A DNA stretch of 64,000 nucleotides from Ignavibacteriales bacterium (GCA_020635285.1 JACKAB010000010.1:1-64000), one strand, 5' to 3'. Counted from the first letter of the stretch, positions 49,505 to 59,712 are shown. A program made the numbers and translations. The notes: generated from the sequence alone by a model not told the origin.

Positions 49505-50170
49505 TTATCCTAGCGCTTCTTGCAAAAATTTACTCATTGGCTGAGCTGCAAAATAATATTTCATTAAATCTTTAGTTAACGTTTTACTTAAAATTTTATT
49601 TTGCGGCAGTTTTCCAAAATAGTAAAACTGTTTATTGGCAATAAGGGGTTGAGTTTTTGCAATTTCCTTAAATTCTGCCGGTAAAATTTTATTTTGTTCA
49701 CCATGTATTGTTCCAAAATATTTTTTAAAATCCTTTTCTTTAAGCAGCTCATTAAATTCATCTAAGTTAGATGCAATAAAACTGCGAACGTTGTAAATTT
49801 GGTCTTTATCCATTTGGTAAATTCCGCTGTAGAATTTCATTTCATTTGCATTTATCTCAATATAAACCGCGGGATCCGTTACATTTTTTCTACCACCATT
49901 TGCAATAACTGCCGAAACGTGATTTTTATATGGAGTTTTATCTTTGCTAAATCTTATATCGCGATAAATTCTAAAAATTGCTTCTTTGGGCGAAGTTATC
50001 AAATTTTCATCAACCTCTTGAATAGTAAAAATCATATCTTGGACAAATTGTTCAAATGGAATTTTTACATAATTTTCATATCTACTTTTATTTTCAGCAA
50101 ACCATTCTCTATTATTATTATTGTCAAGTACTGTAAAAAAACTTATAAATTCTTTTGTAAAGTAACTCAT
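49505..50170 (-). CDS. DUF2461 (TIGR02453) family protein
   Basis: The 221-residue sequence shows the DUF2461 marks: FFTVLDNNNNREWFAENKSR near the start, then IFRIYRDIRFSKDKTPYKNH, and AVYIEINANEMKFYSGIYQM. These proteins are widespread and cytosolic; their biochemical role is unknown. It lies 32 bases upstream of the M28 gene on the same strand and 209 bases divergent from the histidine kinase. Confidence 0.88.
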   Translation of the reverse strand: MSYFTKEFISFFTVLDNNNNREWFAENKSRYENYVKIPFEQFVQDMIFTIQEVDENLITSPKEAIFRIYRDIRFSKDKTPYKNHVSAVIANGGRKNVTDPAVYIEINANEMKFYSGIYQMDKDQIYNVRSFIASNLDEFNELLKEKDFKKYFGTIHGEQNKILPAEFKEIAKTQPLIANKQFYYFGKLPQNKILSKTLTKDLMKYYFAAQPMSKFLQEALG

Positions 50171-50379
50171 TAACTACCTTTCTTTAATAATTGACTTATA
50201 TTTGTTTTGATAAAATTAACAATATTTTAATTGCATTAGTAATTCTAATCTAATAAAGTAAATTAATTACAAAATTCTTAAGTAAAGTTGATTTTTTTAT
50301 ATAAATTATTTATCAAACCAACAAATCTTTCGATAATAAATTTTGAAAGAGCATTATAAAATAACCTAATCTATTTTTT

Positions 50380-53300
50380 ATGGAATATAAAATTAATATT
50401 GAGAATTCACCTAACAAGGAACTCTCTTCAAAAACAAAAAAAATTTAGAAGAAAAAATAACTCTTAAGAATGGTACGAATGGACGCTCATTAAAAAAGAG
50501 TAAGGATTTAATAGAAACAAATGAGATTGGAAATCTTATTGTTGAAAACTCCCATGACGGAATTCTAATAGTTGGCTCCAACTATAAAATTGAGTTTATT
50601 AATAATCAATTATGCGGCTTAATTGGTTATCAAAGGGAAGAGATATTAAATCAAGATTTTAGGCTTTTATTCCAAAGCGATAATAAAGAAGAAATTATGG
50701 AACTTTATAAAAGCCACTTAGCCGGAAAAAATAAAAATCCAGATTTTCACTTACATCTAAAAACGAAAGATAATATTGAAAAAATATTTGACATAAAAGC
50801 TGTCCTTTATAATGATAAATTAGGCGCAACTAAAACTTTAGCTCAATTCAAGGATATTACAGAAAGTAAACAGGCAGAATTATTATTAAAACAATCTGAA
50901 GAAAAATTTCGCTCAATTGTGGAAAATTCCCACAATGGAATTCTAATAGTTGACAATAATTTTCATCTTGAATATGTTAATGAAAAATTTTGTGAAATTC
51001 TTAAGTCAACAAAAGAAAAACTTATCGGCTCTGATTTCAGAGCATTTTTGTCCAAAGATTCTTTGGCCCTTGTAGTTGAACGTTATGAAAAAAGACAACG
51101 CGGAATAAAAACTCCTTCCGAATATGAAATAAATATTGTGTGCGATGATGGCGAAGTTAAGGCCGTGAAGCTAAATTCTAATTCAATTAGTATAGCAAAC
51201 TCACCCAAAACAATAGCACAAATTTTAGATATAACCCTATCTAAAAAGAAAGAAAAACTTCAAAATGTTTTATTAAAAATTTCTCAAGCCGTAAACGAAG
51301 TAAATAATCTTCGTGGGTTTTTAGAGATCGTTAGATTTAAATTAAACAATATTATTGACACTAAAAACTTCTATGTGGCTTTGTACGATAGCAGTTCTGA
51401 TACTTATACCTTTCCATATCATGAAGATGAATTTGATAAAATTGATGATTTTTCTCAGCTTGATTTAAAGAATAGTCTGACTGATTTTGTGAGAAGAAAA
51501 AACCAAGCAATTTTGGTTGATGAGAAAACACAACTTTTATTAGAAGAGCAAGGAGAAATTGAAGGTGTTGTAGGCAATATATGCCCTATTTGGATTGGCG
51601 CACCTTTAGTTGTTGATAATGTTGTGGTTGGGGTAATTGGCTTGCAAAATTATCACCATGCAAACACATATAGTTTGGATGATTTAGAGCTATTAAAAAT
51701 CGTTTCTGAAAATGTAAGCTCGGCAATATGGAAAAAACAAATTATTGATAAATTAACCGAAAGAGAATTGCGTTACAGAGATTTTATTTCAAGGAGCTCC
51801 GAGGGAATTTATAGATTAGATTTTAATCCGCCAGTAGATACAACCCTCCCAGTTAAAGAGCAAGTTGATTTAATTTTAAAGAACTCTTCTATAGGAGAGT
51901 GCAATGATATGTTTGCTCAGATGTATGATGTTGAAAATCCGGAAAAATTAATAGGTCAATCATTAATTAATTTTTATCATGATTCAATTGAAGAAGAGGA
52001 TGAGAATTATAAATCAAATCTTACTTTTGTTCAAAATAATTATAAAATAATAAACTCATTAACTGAAGAAATAAATTCTAAAGGAGAAAAAATTTATTTA
52101 TTAAATAATTCAGTTGGAGTTGTTAAAAACGGATTTCTTGAACACGCTTGGGGAATTCAGCGAGATATAACCGAAAAGAAAATTTATGAAGATGTACTTC
52201 GTCAAATAGCAGAAGGAATTTATTCTACAATGGATGATTTCTTCTTTAATTCTCTTGTAAAATTTTTGGGTAAATCACTTTCTGTAGATTATGCAATAAT
52301 TGCCAAACTTGATTATAATAAAGTCCAAGCTTCCACACTAGCATGCTGGAACAAAGATAAGATAGTTGAAAACTTTAATTTCAAAATAAAGGGATCTCCT
52401 TGTGAGATTGTTATTGCAAATGGAGAAGCAAGCTATCTACAAAATGTTAGCACACTTTTTCCTAATGATAGTTTTCTTCAGGAAAATATTTACCATGGTT
52501 ATTTAGGAAGAGTCTTAACGGATTCACAAAACAATATTATTGGTGTAATTGTAATTCTTTATAAAGAAGAGATTAAAAATTTTGAATTAGCTCAATCTGT
52601 GTTGAAGATTTTTGCTTCAAGAAGTTCCGCAGAAATAGAAAGATTGAAATACGTTGAGGAATTAGTAAAATCTAAAGAATTAGCTGAAAGATCTGATATT
52701 TTAAAATCAGAGTTTTTAGCGCAAATGTCTCATGAAATTAGAACTCCAGTAAATACAATTTTAAGTTTTTCTTCTCTTATTAGAGATAGTTTAGAAGATA
52801 AATTAGATGAAGACTTAAAAGATTCTTTTAAAATGATTGACAATGGCGGACGAAGGTTAATAAGAACAATTGATTTAATTTTAAACGTTTCACAAATTCA
52901 ATCGGGCAACCTAATTATAACCCCTGTTAAACTAAATATTACTGATTTACTAAAAGAAATAATTGCAGAATTTACTCGAGAGGCGAAGAAAAAAAATATC
53001 AGAATAAATTTTGAAACTGAAAATGAAAATCTAATTGTTGAAGGTGATAGTTATACTACTACTCAAATTTTTGCAAACTTAATCCACAATGCAATAAAGT
53101 ATACATTAAAGGGTTCTATTAACATAGAAGTAATACAGACCGCAACTAAAAATGTTGAAGTAAATGTTATTGATAGCGGAGTTGGAATGAATATGGATTT
53201 TCTCAATAGAATTTTCGACCCATTCTCACAAGAAGAAACCGGTTATACAAGAAAATTTGAAGGGACTGGTTTGGGCTTAACCTTAGTAAAAAAATATTGT

Positions 53301-53384
53301 GAGCTTAACAACTCAAAAATTAGTGTTAAGAGCAAAAAAAATGTCGGTTCTACCTTTATTGTAGAGTTTGAAAAAGTAAATTAA
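50380..53384 (+). CDS. PAS/GAF sensor histidine kinase (one frameshift near start)
   Basis: The frame from 50697 is intact. A break near 50443 (one A missing from an A run) hides the true start at 50380. The full protein has about 1000 residues. PAS 1 (about 50-160) and PAS 2 (about 170-290) look like a recent duplication, followed by GAF (300-460), PAS 3 (465-610), GAF (620-760), HisKA (about 775-845) with the phosphoacceptor in MSHEIRTPVN, and HATPase with NLIHNAIKYT, DSGVGM and GTGLGLTLVKKY. No receiver domain or membrane helix is seen and no response regulator is adjacent, so it is a soluble orphan kinase. Confidence 0.9.
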
Positions 53385-53444
53385 TTATTTTAACATTTCA
53401 TTTTGTAATTTTTACCATTCACTTAATAAAATTAAAATTTATAC

Positions 53445-53876
53445 TTGGAAAAAGTTTTAATAAATATTGGACTATTAATTTTTAGAGTTTCCATCAGTTT
53501 GTTTATGTTTTTAGGACATGGATTAGGGAAGTTTCAAAAATTAATCTCTGGCGCAGAAATTAAATTTTTGGACCCATTTGGTTTAGGTGCCACTACTAGT
53601 TTTTCTTTGGCTGTTTTTTCAGAATTTTTTGCTTCTTCATTAATAATCTTTGGATTATTTACTCGATTTAGTTCTCTTACGTTAATAGTCACTATGGCTG
53701 TTGCCGCTTTTATTGCACATTCTGATGATCCTTTTGGAACAAAGGAAAAGTCACTTTTATTTTTGGTTAGTTATATTTTATTATTTTTAACCGGACCTGG
53801 AAAATATAGTTTACAAACTTTAATAAATAAAAAGTTTAATAAGTTTAATGAATGGATAAAATTTATTCTAGGCTAA
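53445..53876 (+). CDS. DoxX-family membrane protein
   Basis: This 143-residue protein probably starts with TTG. It has four membrane helices, with the DoxX signature ISLFMFLGHGLGKFQ in the first helix and LAVFSEFFASSLIIFGLFTR in the second. DoxX proteins are linked to thiosulfate or quinone chemistry and to redox stress in various bacteria; function here unknown. It lies 60 bases after the kinase gene and its 3' end is 4 bases from the convergent DUF4126 gene. Confidence 0.78.
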   Translation: MEKVLINIGLLIFRVSISLFMFLGHGLGKFQKLISGAEIKFLDPFGLGATTSFSLAVFSEFFASSLIIFGLFTRFSSLTLIVTMAVAAFIAHSDDPFGTKEKSLLFLVSYILLFLTGPGKYSLQTLINKKFNKFNEWIKFILG

Positions 53877-53880
53877 TAAT

Positions 53881-54456
53881 TTAAGTTGATTTTCTATTAA
53901 ACATTTTTTTAAAGACTTTTTTACTCGCCCAAATCAAAAATAATACAATCAAAATTCCAACAACTAGCGGAAAGAAAATAGCAAGCGTAGAAATCCCAAA
54001 TGAAAATCCAGCCTCTGTTGCAGAAACAACCGGATTTCCAATGCCAGCTGTGGTTAAAGATGAAGCTCCTCGTGTAATTGTAGTTAAACTTTGCACCAAC
54101 CCTGCAGCTCCTCCACCAGCAATAATTGCAAGCGTCCATTTAATCAATGGATCAAACTCAACTATGGAAGAAGCCATTGCAACTGTACCGGCAACAACGG
54201 CAGTAGGTCCAGCAATTGTATCTAATAGATTATCCACAAAAGGTATAAAATAAGCCGCTAATTCAAAGCCTGATGCAGCTCCAAAAGCAATTAATGCTGG
54301 TATAGTTCCAATCCATTCAAATCCCGATGACAAATTTAAGTAACCGCCAAGTGACGCTAAACTCATAACGAGAAGCGGGACAAATATTCTAAAACCAACT
54401 GCTGCAGCTAAGCTTATGCCTAAAAAGATGCTTATTAGTGTTTCTAAGTTTATCAT
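53881..54456 (-). CDS. DUF4126 membrane protein
   Basis: This 191-residue integral membrane protein has four to five helices, rich in glycine and alanine, and the motif AAYFIPFVDNLLDTIAGPTA typical of DUF4126. Function unknown. It is convergent with DoxX at its 3' end; upstream lies the REP/GIY-YIG island. Confidence 0.82.
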   Translation of the reverse strand: MINLETLISIFLGISLAAAVGFRIFVPLLVMSLASLGGYLNLSSGFEWIGTIPALIAFGAASGFELAAYFIPFVDNLLDTIAGPTAVVAGTVAMASSIVEFDPLIKWTLAIIAGGGAAGLVQSLTTITRGASSLTTAGIGNPVVSATEAGFSFGISTLAIFFPLVVGILIVLFLIWASKKVFKKMFNRKST

Positions 54457-54503
54457 AGGTAAATTATTTATAGTCTTTTTTATTTTTAGAATTATACTTT
54501 CTA

Positions 54504-54532
54504 GATTCCCGATAAAAGCATTCGGGTATGAC
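54504..54532. repeat. REP-like unit, copy 1 (direct-repeat partner of copy 3)
   Basis: An imperfect 29-base palindrome with arms ATTCCCGA and TCGGGTAT. It matches the unit at 54865-54893 at 26 of 29 positions in the same orientation. Read on the minus strand it begins GTCATACCCGAATG. Confidence 0.75.
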
Positions 54533-54537
54533 AGAAT

Positions 54538-54852
54538 TTATCTATTGTCATTCCCAGCTTGACTGGGAATCCAGGCTTCAGCTGAATCATTCCACTTTGG
54601 ATTAAAATTTTCAATTAATTCTAATTTCCATTTTCTGTGCCATTTTTTTAATTGCTTTTCTCTTGCAATTGCAGAATTTATATCATTAGTTTCTTCAAGG
54701 TAAACTAACTTATCAATAGAATACTTTTTAGTAAAACCATCAATAAGTTCCTTTTTATGCTCATATATTCTTTTTTCTAAGTTGCTTGTAACGCCAATTT
54801 ACTATGTTCCATTTCGTTTGTTTGCTAATATATACAGATAATAACTGTTCAT
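54538..54852 (-). pseudogene. GIY-YIG nuclease-family gene with two in-frame stops
   Basis: The 105-codon frame starts MNSYYLYILANKRNGT, then has TAG TAA, then IGVTSNLEKRIYEHK. It goes on through KLVYLEETNDINSAIAREKQ and WHRKWKLELIENFNP to AWIPSQAGNDNR. The two stops fall exactly where the second half of the GIY-YIG signature (x-YIG) belongs; the rest keeps one frame over all 315 bases, so there are no indels. The last twelve codons are supplied by a REP-like palindrome (54547-54572). Active relatives are small single-domain nucleases. Confidence 0.82.
54547..54572. repeat. REP-like unit, copy 2 (supplies the 3' end of the GIY-YIG frame)
   Basis: GTCATTCCCAG pairs with CTGGGAATCC around CTTGA. 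The head matches the other GTCAT units, but the loop differs. It lies inside the end of the pseudogene. Confidence 0.7.
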
Positions 54853-54864
54853 TTTGTTCTTCTG

Positions 54865-54893
54865 GATTCTCGATAAAAACATTCGGGAATGAC
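54865..54893. repeat. REP-like unit, copy 3 (direct-repeat partner of copy 1)
   Basis: Same 29-base unit as 54504-54532, differing at three positions, in direct orientation. The two copies bracket the GIY-YIG frame; the pseudogene start lies 12 bases from this copy. Confidence 0.75.
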
Positions 54894-54933
54894 AAGCTTT
54901 TTATAACAATTTAGCAATGAATCAATTTAGTTT

Positions 54934-56064
54934 TCAATTAAATAACTCAATTAGCTGTTTTGTTCCAAAAATAGATTGTGCTGAAAAATTACTTAAGACA
55001 ATAATAGTTTTTTTCTTTCCCAATTCTCTAATAAAATAAGATCTAAAACCTTTCCACCATCCGGTATGGTAAACTATTTTGTTTGTTGAATCAGAAGCAT
55101 TAATTCTCCAGCCAAAACCATAATTATCACTTATATAAAGTCTTTCATGTGCTGGTTCAAAAGCTTCTTCTAGGGTTTGTGTTTCAACCGGTTCTCCTTT
55201 ATATAAGGCTTGATCAAACTTTAACATATCCTCAACTGTTGTGTAAACTCCTTTGTCTCCAACAACTCCATTTAAATAAGTATCCTCAGCAACACGCTTT
55301 CTTTTTGCATAACCTGTTGCAACATTTTTATGTTCTTCATCATTTGCCTTATTTCGAATAAAAGTATTTTTCATTTCCAATGGTTCAAAAACTTCTTCGG
55401 TCATAAATTCTTCAAATGTGTCTCCGGTTACTTTTTCTACAATTGCTGCAAGCAGACAATAATTTGTGTTAATGTAATTATATTTTTTATCGGGTAAATA
55501 ATATCTTTGCGGATGTTCCTGAGATAACAATTTTACAACATCCATATTTGTGATTGGCTTGGTTTTATCTTCCCAAAGATTTTCTGCAAAGTAAAAATAT
55601 TCAGGTAATCCAGATTTGTGAATCATTAATAATTTTATGGTTATTCCTTTGTACGGAAAATCTGGAAAATAATGTTGAATAGAATCTTCATAACTTAATT
55701 CGCCTTCCTGCTTTAAAAGCATTATTGCATAACTGGTAAAGGGTTTGGATACTGAAGCAATTTGAAATTTTGTATTTATGTTGTTTTTTTCTTTTGTTTT
55801 GAGATTTGAAACTCCAAAGGCATTTTCATAAACAATTTTTCCATCTTCAGCAAAAAGAACTGTCCCGTTAAAACCATTAACTTTATTTCGTTTATTAAAA
55901 AATTTATCCAGTTTTTGGACTTGTAAATTTTGTTCGACATCTATCTTTATTTGAATAGAATCAGAAATAATTTTCTCTCTTGCAGAAAGAGGTTCCTCAT
56001 TAAAAATAAACAATGCAATTACGCCTACAATAAAAAGTATACCAAAAAGAATTTTATATATCAT
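54934..56064 (-). CDS. serine hydrolase, class C beta-lactamase family
   Basis: This 376-residue protein has an N-terminal membrane anchor (about 3-20). The beta-lactamase-fold motifs are SVSK (SxxK) near residue 104, YIN (YxN) near 198 and HTG near 332 in place of KTG, as in esterase and peptidase members of the family. It could be an esterase, D-aminopeptidase or penicillin-binding-like enzyme; nothing decides the substrate. A terminator after the SRPBCC gene lies upstream, so it has its own promoter. Confidence 0.85.
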   Translation of the reverse strand: MIYKILFGILFIVGVIALFIFNEEPLSAREKIISDSIQIKIDVEQNLQVQKLDKFFNKRNKVNGFNGTVLFAEDGKIVYENAFGVSNLKTKEKNNINTKFQIASVSKPFTSYAIMLLKQEGELSYEDSIQHYFPDFPYKGITIKLLMIHKSGLPEYFYFAENLWEDKTKPITNMDVVKLLSQEHPQRYYLPDKKYNYINTNYCLLAAIVEKVTGDTFEEFMTEEVFEPLEMKNTFIRNKANDEEHKNVATGYAKRKRVAEDTYLNGVVGDKGVYTTVEDMLKFDQALYKGEPVETQTLEEAFEPAHERLYISDNYGFGWRINASDSTNKIVYHTGWWKGFRSYFIRELGKKKTIIVLSNFSAQSIFGTKQLIELFN

Positions 56065-56132
56065 TTATATTAGTTTGCCTTTTGTTGATTTAATTAGTTT
56101 TTCAAATTATTGATAAAATTTTTAAAACAAAA

Positions 56133-56152
56133 GAGGCTGAATTAACAGCCTC
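56133..56152 (-). terminator. rho-independent terminator after the SRPBCC gene
   Basis: Arms GAGGCTG (56133-56139) and CAGCCTC (56146-56152) pair perfectly; on the minus strand TTTTGTTTTAAAA follows. Confidence 0.8.
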
Positions 56153-56192
56153 ATTGATTTAATTAACTTTCTGTTTTACATAAAAATAAACT

Positions 56193-56723
56193 TTATTTTT
56201 TTTCAACTTCAGCTTTTAAGTTTTTCATTCCATCTTCAAAATTTTGTCCCAAAAAACTATCCATCATTAGTCCAAAATATCTGCCAATCGGATAATCTGA
56301 CTCACCTGTTATTCCCCAAGTTACTTTTGTGCCATTTCCAGAGCCAGCAAAAACCCAATCAACCTCACCTTTCCCTTGCTGCGGACTTAAAAATTCTATA
56401 TCAGATTTAATAAGTTCATAAGGTTTTAGTTCAGTGAAAGTCATTTGTCCAGAGCCAATTACTTTTCCTTCCCAAAAATATTTTTGCCCAACTTTAGCAG
56501 AGTCACCTGTTACTTCAAACGCATGACCAACTTCCATTGGAGTCCAAGGGTTCCAAGTATAAAAGTTATTAAAATCGGCAACATAATTATAAACTTCTTC
56601 AGCCGGTTTATTTATTTCTACACTTCGTTCTACCCTATATTCTGAAGGCAAAAACACTGCAACGATTAATAAGAGTGCTATAATTGCCACTATAATAATT
56701 AAGAGATTTTTTAATATTTTCAT
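56193..56723 (-). CDS. SRPBCC (START-like) family protein
   Basis: This 176-residue protein has a membrane segment (about 7-26), then a SRPBCC fold: YRVERSVEINKPAEEVYNYV, DFNNFYTWNPWTPM and GNGTKVTWGITGES are typical of polyketide cyclase/dehydrase-like proteins. A hydrophobic ligand is likely; no enzyme activity is implied. It lies 31 bases after the trpB2 stop and ends before a terminator, so the two may form an operon. Confidence 0.85.
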   Translation of the reverse strand: MKILKNLLIIIVAIIALLLIVAVFLPSEYRVERSVEINKPAEEVYNYVADFNNFYTWNPWTPMEVGHAFEVTGDSAKVGQKYFWEGKVIGSGQMTFTELKPYELIKSDIEFLSPQQGKGEVDWVFAGSGNGTKVTWGITGESDYPIGRYFGLMMDSFLGQNFEDGMKNLKAEVEKK

Positions 56724-56754
56724 TTTATACCTCTTTTAGTTAAAGATAACAGCA

Positions 56755-58119
56755 TTAAATTTTAGGTGTATCTAATTTTTCGAGTGCTGAATGTAACTCT
56801 TCATAAGTAAAATGATGATCTTTTAATTTACCATCAAAATAGTCTTGGTAAGAACTCATATCAAAATGTCCATGTCCGCATAAGTTAAATAAAATGGTTT
56901 TTGATTTACCTTCCACTTTGGCTTTTTCTGCTTCACGAATAACTGCTGCAATTCCATGATTTGCTTCTGGAGCTGGTAAAATGCCTTCTGCATTTACAAA
57001 TTTAACCCCTGCTTCAAAACATTCTAATTGCTGAATTGCGACTGCTTCAACTAATTTATCTTTAAGCAATTGGCTTACCAATGCACTTGCACCATGATAT
57101 CTTAATCCGCCTGCGTGAATTGGAGCCGGAACAAAAGTATGTCCTAATGTATACATTGGAATTAGTGGAGTTAATCCAACAGAATCTCCAAAGTCGTATC
57201 TAAATTCACCTTTTGTAAGTTTTGGGCATGAGGCTGGTTCAACTGCAATACATCTAATATCCTTTTCTCCTTTTATTTTATAAGGTAAAAAAGGAAATGC
57301 CAATCCCGCAAAATTAGAACCTCCACCTAATGGAGCAATAACAATGTCCGGTAGATCACCAACCATTTCCATTTGCTTAATTGCTTCAAGACCAATAACT
57401 GATTGATGAAGTAAAACATGATTTAAAACACTGCCTAAAGAATACTTAGCTCCCCCATCCTTAACTGCACGTTCAACTGCTTCAGAAATAGCAATACCTA
57501 AACTTCCCGGCGAGTTTGGATCTTCAGCCAAGATTTGTCTGCCGGAATCAGTTAAATCTGTTGGAGAGGCATAAACTTTTGCTCCCCAAGTATTCATTAA
57601 TAATTTTCTATATGGTTTTTGATTGTAACTTATTTTAACCATGAATACTTCTAAGTCAATTCCAAATTTTTGACAAGCATAAGCAAGTGCACTTCCCCAT
57701 TGACCAGCACCTGTTTCTGTTGTGATTTTTTTAACCCCCTCTTTCATATTATAATACGCTTGTGCAACTGCAGTATTTGGCTTATGAGAACCTGCAGGAC
57801 TTACACCTTCGTATTTATAATAAATTTTTGCTGGTGTATCTAAAAGTTTTTCTAAACCAGTTGCACGAATAAGCGGTGTTGATCGCCACTCCTTGTAAAC
57901 ATCTCGTACCTCATCAGGTATGTCAATCCATCTTTCTTGTGAAACTTCTTGCTTAATAAGTTCCATCGGAAACAAAGGTGCCAAGTCCTCCGGTCCAACT
58001 GGTTGTTTTGTTCCCGGATGTAACGGAGGCAGCATTGGATTTGGCATATCAGCTTGTATGTTATACCATTGTGTTGGAATTTCTTTTTCTTCGAGAAGAT
58101 ACTTTTTTTGCTTGTTCAT
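56755..58119 (-). CDS. trpB: TrpB-like PLP-dependent enzyme (TrpB2)
   Basis: The 454-residue protein is the long TrpB2 form of the tryptophan synthase beta subunit. The PLP lysine lies in SPAGSHKPNTA near residue 112, the phosphate-binding loop in PLGGGSNFAG, and TETGAGQWGSALA near 140. TrpB2 proteins often lack a partner TrpA and can condense indole with serine or phosphoserine. No trp genes surround it. The start has no strong ribosome site but the N-terminus, with IPTQWYNIQADMP, fits relatives. Confidence 0.92.
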   Translation of the reverse strand: MNKQKKYLLEEKEIPTQWYNIQADMPNPMLPPLHPGTKQPVGPEDLAPLFPMELIKQEVSQERWIDIPDEVRDVYKEWRSTPLIRATGLEKLLDTPAKIYYKYEGVSPAGSHKPNTAVAQAYYNMKEGVKKITTETGAGQWGSALAYACQKFGIDLEVFMVKISYNQKPYRKLLMNTWGAKVYASPTDLTDSGRQILAEDPNSPGSLGIAISEAVERAVKDGGAKYSLGSVLNHVLLHQSVIGLEAIKQMEMVGDLPDIVIAPLGGGSNFAGLAFPFLPYKIKGEKDIRCIAVEPASCPKLTKGEFRYDFGDSVGLTPLIPMYTLGHTFVPAPIHAGGLRYHGASALVSQLLKDKLVEAVAIQQLECFEAGVKFVNAEGILPAPEANHGIAAVIREAEKAKVEGKSKTILFNLCGHGHFDMSSYQDYFDGKLKDHHFTYEELHSALEKLDTPKI

Positions 58120-58234
58120 AATTACCCTATTTTGAATAAGTTATACGATTAATTAGTTAGATAATTAATGAACTGAAAATAGTGTTATAAATTTTTTGAT
58201 GCAATATGGAAGTTAATTTTTTTTTGAGGTGATC

Positions 58235-58900
58235 TCAACTTACTTTAATTGTTCGGATATATTTTTTAAGTATTTTTTCATCTATTTTATGAATTCCCTC
58301 ATAAGATATCAATTCATAATTTATTTTTTGTGATTTTAGAAAAATTAACTCTTCATCTAGTTTCTCTTTTGTTATAAAACGATCTTCATTTCCAATGACT
58401 ATTTTAATATTTAGATCATTCCAATAGGATAAGCTGGATAGATAACTAATATCATGTGGCAAAGATGAACCCCACAAAATAAGTCGGTTAATGGGGTGTG
58501 GATTTTTACCAAGCCATCTTGAGGCAGTATGTCCTCCCTGCGAAAAACCTAATACATTCATTTTAATTTTTGATAGTTCTATTTTTTTTGAAATTTCATT
58601 ATAAATATTTTCAATCAAGTTTACGTAATCTTCTATTTCGCTCTCCCTGTTTTCTTTTGTCATCCATGTAGAGCCAATTTTCCCCGAAAATCCTCTTAAA
58701 TAAAATTTATTAAGTGCCTGCGGGGCAATAATTAAATTCTCATCTTTTTTAAGTATTTCAAAATTTTTAATAAAGTCTTTGGCAAGCTCTCCGTAACCAT
58801 GAAAGACAAACCAAATATTTTTAATTTTATTTGTGGGTAAACCAATTGAATAGTAATATGCCGACTTAGTGGTGTAAATTTTATTTTCTATAATATTCAT
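58235..58900 (-). CDS. alpha/beta-hydrolase, phospholipase/carboxylesterase type
   Basis: The 221-residue protein has the oxyanion loop FHGYGELAKDF, the nucleophile elbow GFSQGGH near residue 117, a likely catalytic aspartate in IGNEDRFIT and the histidine in YEGIHKID. This fits the cytosolic esterase family (PF02230). Its start overlaps the stop of the MOSC gene by four bases, so they are coupled. Confidence 0.85.
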   Translation of the reverse strand: MNIIENKIYTTKSAYYYSIGLPTNKIKNIWFVFHGYGELAKDFIKNFEILKKDENLIIAPQALNKFYLRGFSGKIGSTWMTKENRESEIEDYVNLIENIYNEISKKIELSKIKMNVLGFSQGGHTASRWLGKNPHPINRLILWGSSLPHDISYLSSLSYWNDLNIKIVIGNEDRFITKEKLDEELIFLKSQKINYELISYEGIHKIDEKILKKYIRTIKVS

Positions 58901-59703
58901 GAATCTTGCAAAACTATTTTATCGCCAATTTTAATTACACCTTCAGTATGTGTAATTACATTTTGACCAAACATAATTTTGTTATTAAAATTGCGATATT
59001 TAGATAGTGTGGAAAGCGGTTCTTTGTTTTTATTTCCATTTGAATCAATTGTGGTTATTACACAGCGAGCGCAAGGTTTAACAACAGAAAATTTATGCTC
59101 CCCAATTTTAATATTTTTCCAACTATCTTCATCATGTTCAATTCCGCCTGAGAAAACTAGATTTGGTCTGAAGTTATTCATACTAACTGGTTTCTTTAAT
59201 TTTGTGTTTAAGTAATTTAAAGATTCTTCTCCAATAATTAAAAACGGATAACCATCAGCAAAGCTTACATTTTTACTTTCTGGAAAATATTTAGTGCTTG
59301 TTCTTCGTTCAGTAGAATTGGGCATATAAACTAATTTACATTCCGATTCAATTGCGTTAGAAAACCATTGGTTTATTTTATTTTCATAAACGTTTGCGAG
59401 ACAGATGTCATCCCACACATGCACTTTTATTTCATCTTTTGGAGAAGAGGATATCGGAATTTTCAATTCTTCTAAGTTCTTTTTTTTATGTGTAAAAACT
59501 AAATTATCACCATCAATTTCTATATTTATAAAGACCATATTAGGAAAATTTCTTTGGGTGATAAACACATTCTCTGCATTTACTATCATCCATCTTCTAT
59601 CATATTTTAATCCGCGTTCTTCAACGAAGGATTCTTTAAGTGAAATTCCTGGTAACGATTTAACGGGATAAATATTTATTTGAGTAAGAAGAAAGTTTGA
59701 CAT
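58897..59703 (-). CDS. MOSC-domain protein with N-terminal MOSC_N domain
   Basis: This 268-residue protein starts with the MOSC N-terminal beta-barrel (IYPVKSLPGISLKESFVEERG). The MOSC domain then has MNNFRPNLVFSGG and the molybdenum-cofactor cysteine in KPCARCVITTID near residue 210. Relatives include YcbX and mARC, which reduce N-hydroxylated compounds using Moco. The downstream esterase overlaps by four bases; the DinB gene lies 9 bases upstream. Confidence 0.88.
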   Translation of the reverse strand: MSNFLLTQINIYPVKSLPGISLKESFVEERGLKYDRRWMIVNAENVFITQRNFPNMVFINIEIDGDNLVFTHKKKNLEELKIPISSSPKDEIKVHVWDDICLANVYENKINQWFSNAIESECKLVYMPNSTERRTSTKYFPESKNVSFADGYPFLIIGEESLNYLNTKLKKPVSMNNFRPNLVFSGGIEHDEDSWKNIKIGEHKFSVVKPCARCVITTIDSNGNKNKEPLSTLSKYRNFNNKIMFGQNVITHTEGVIKIGDKIVLQDS

Positions 59704-59712
59704 AAAATGGTT

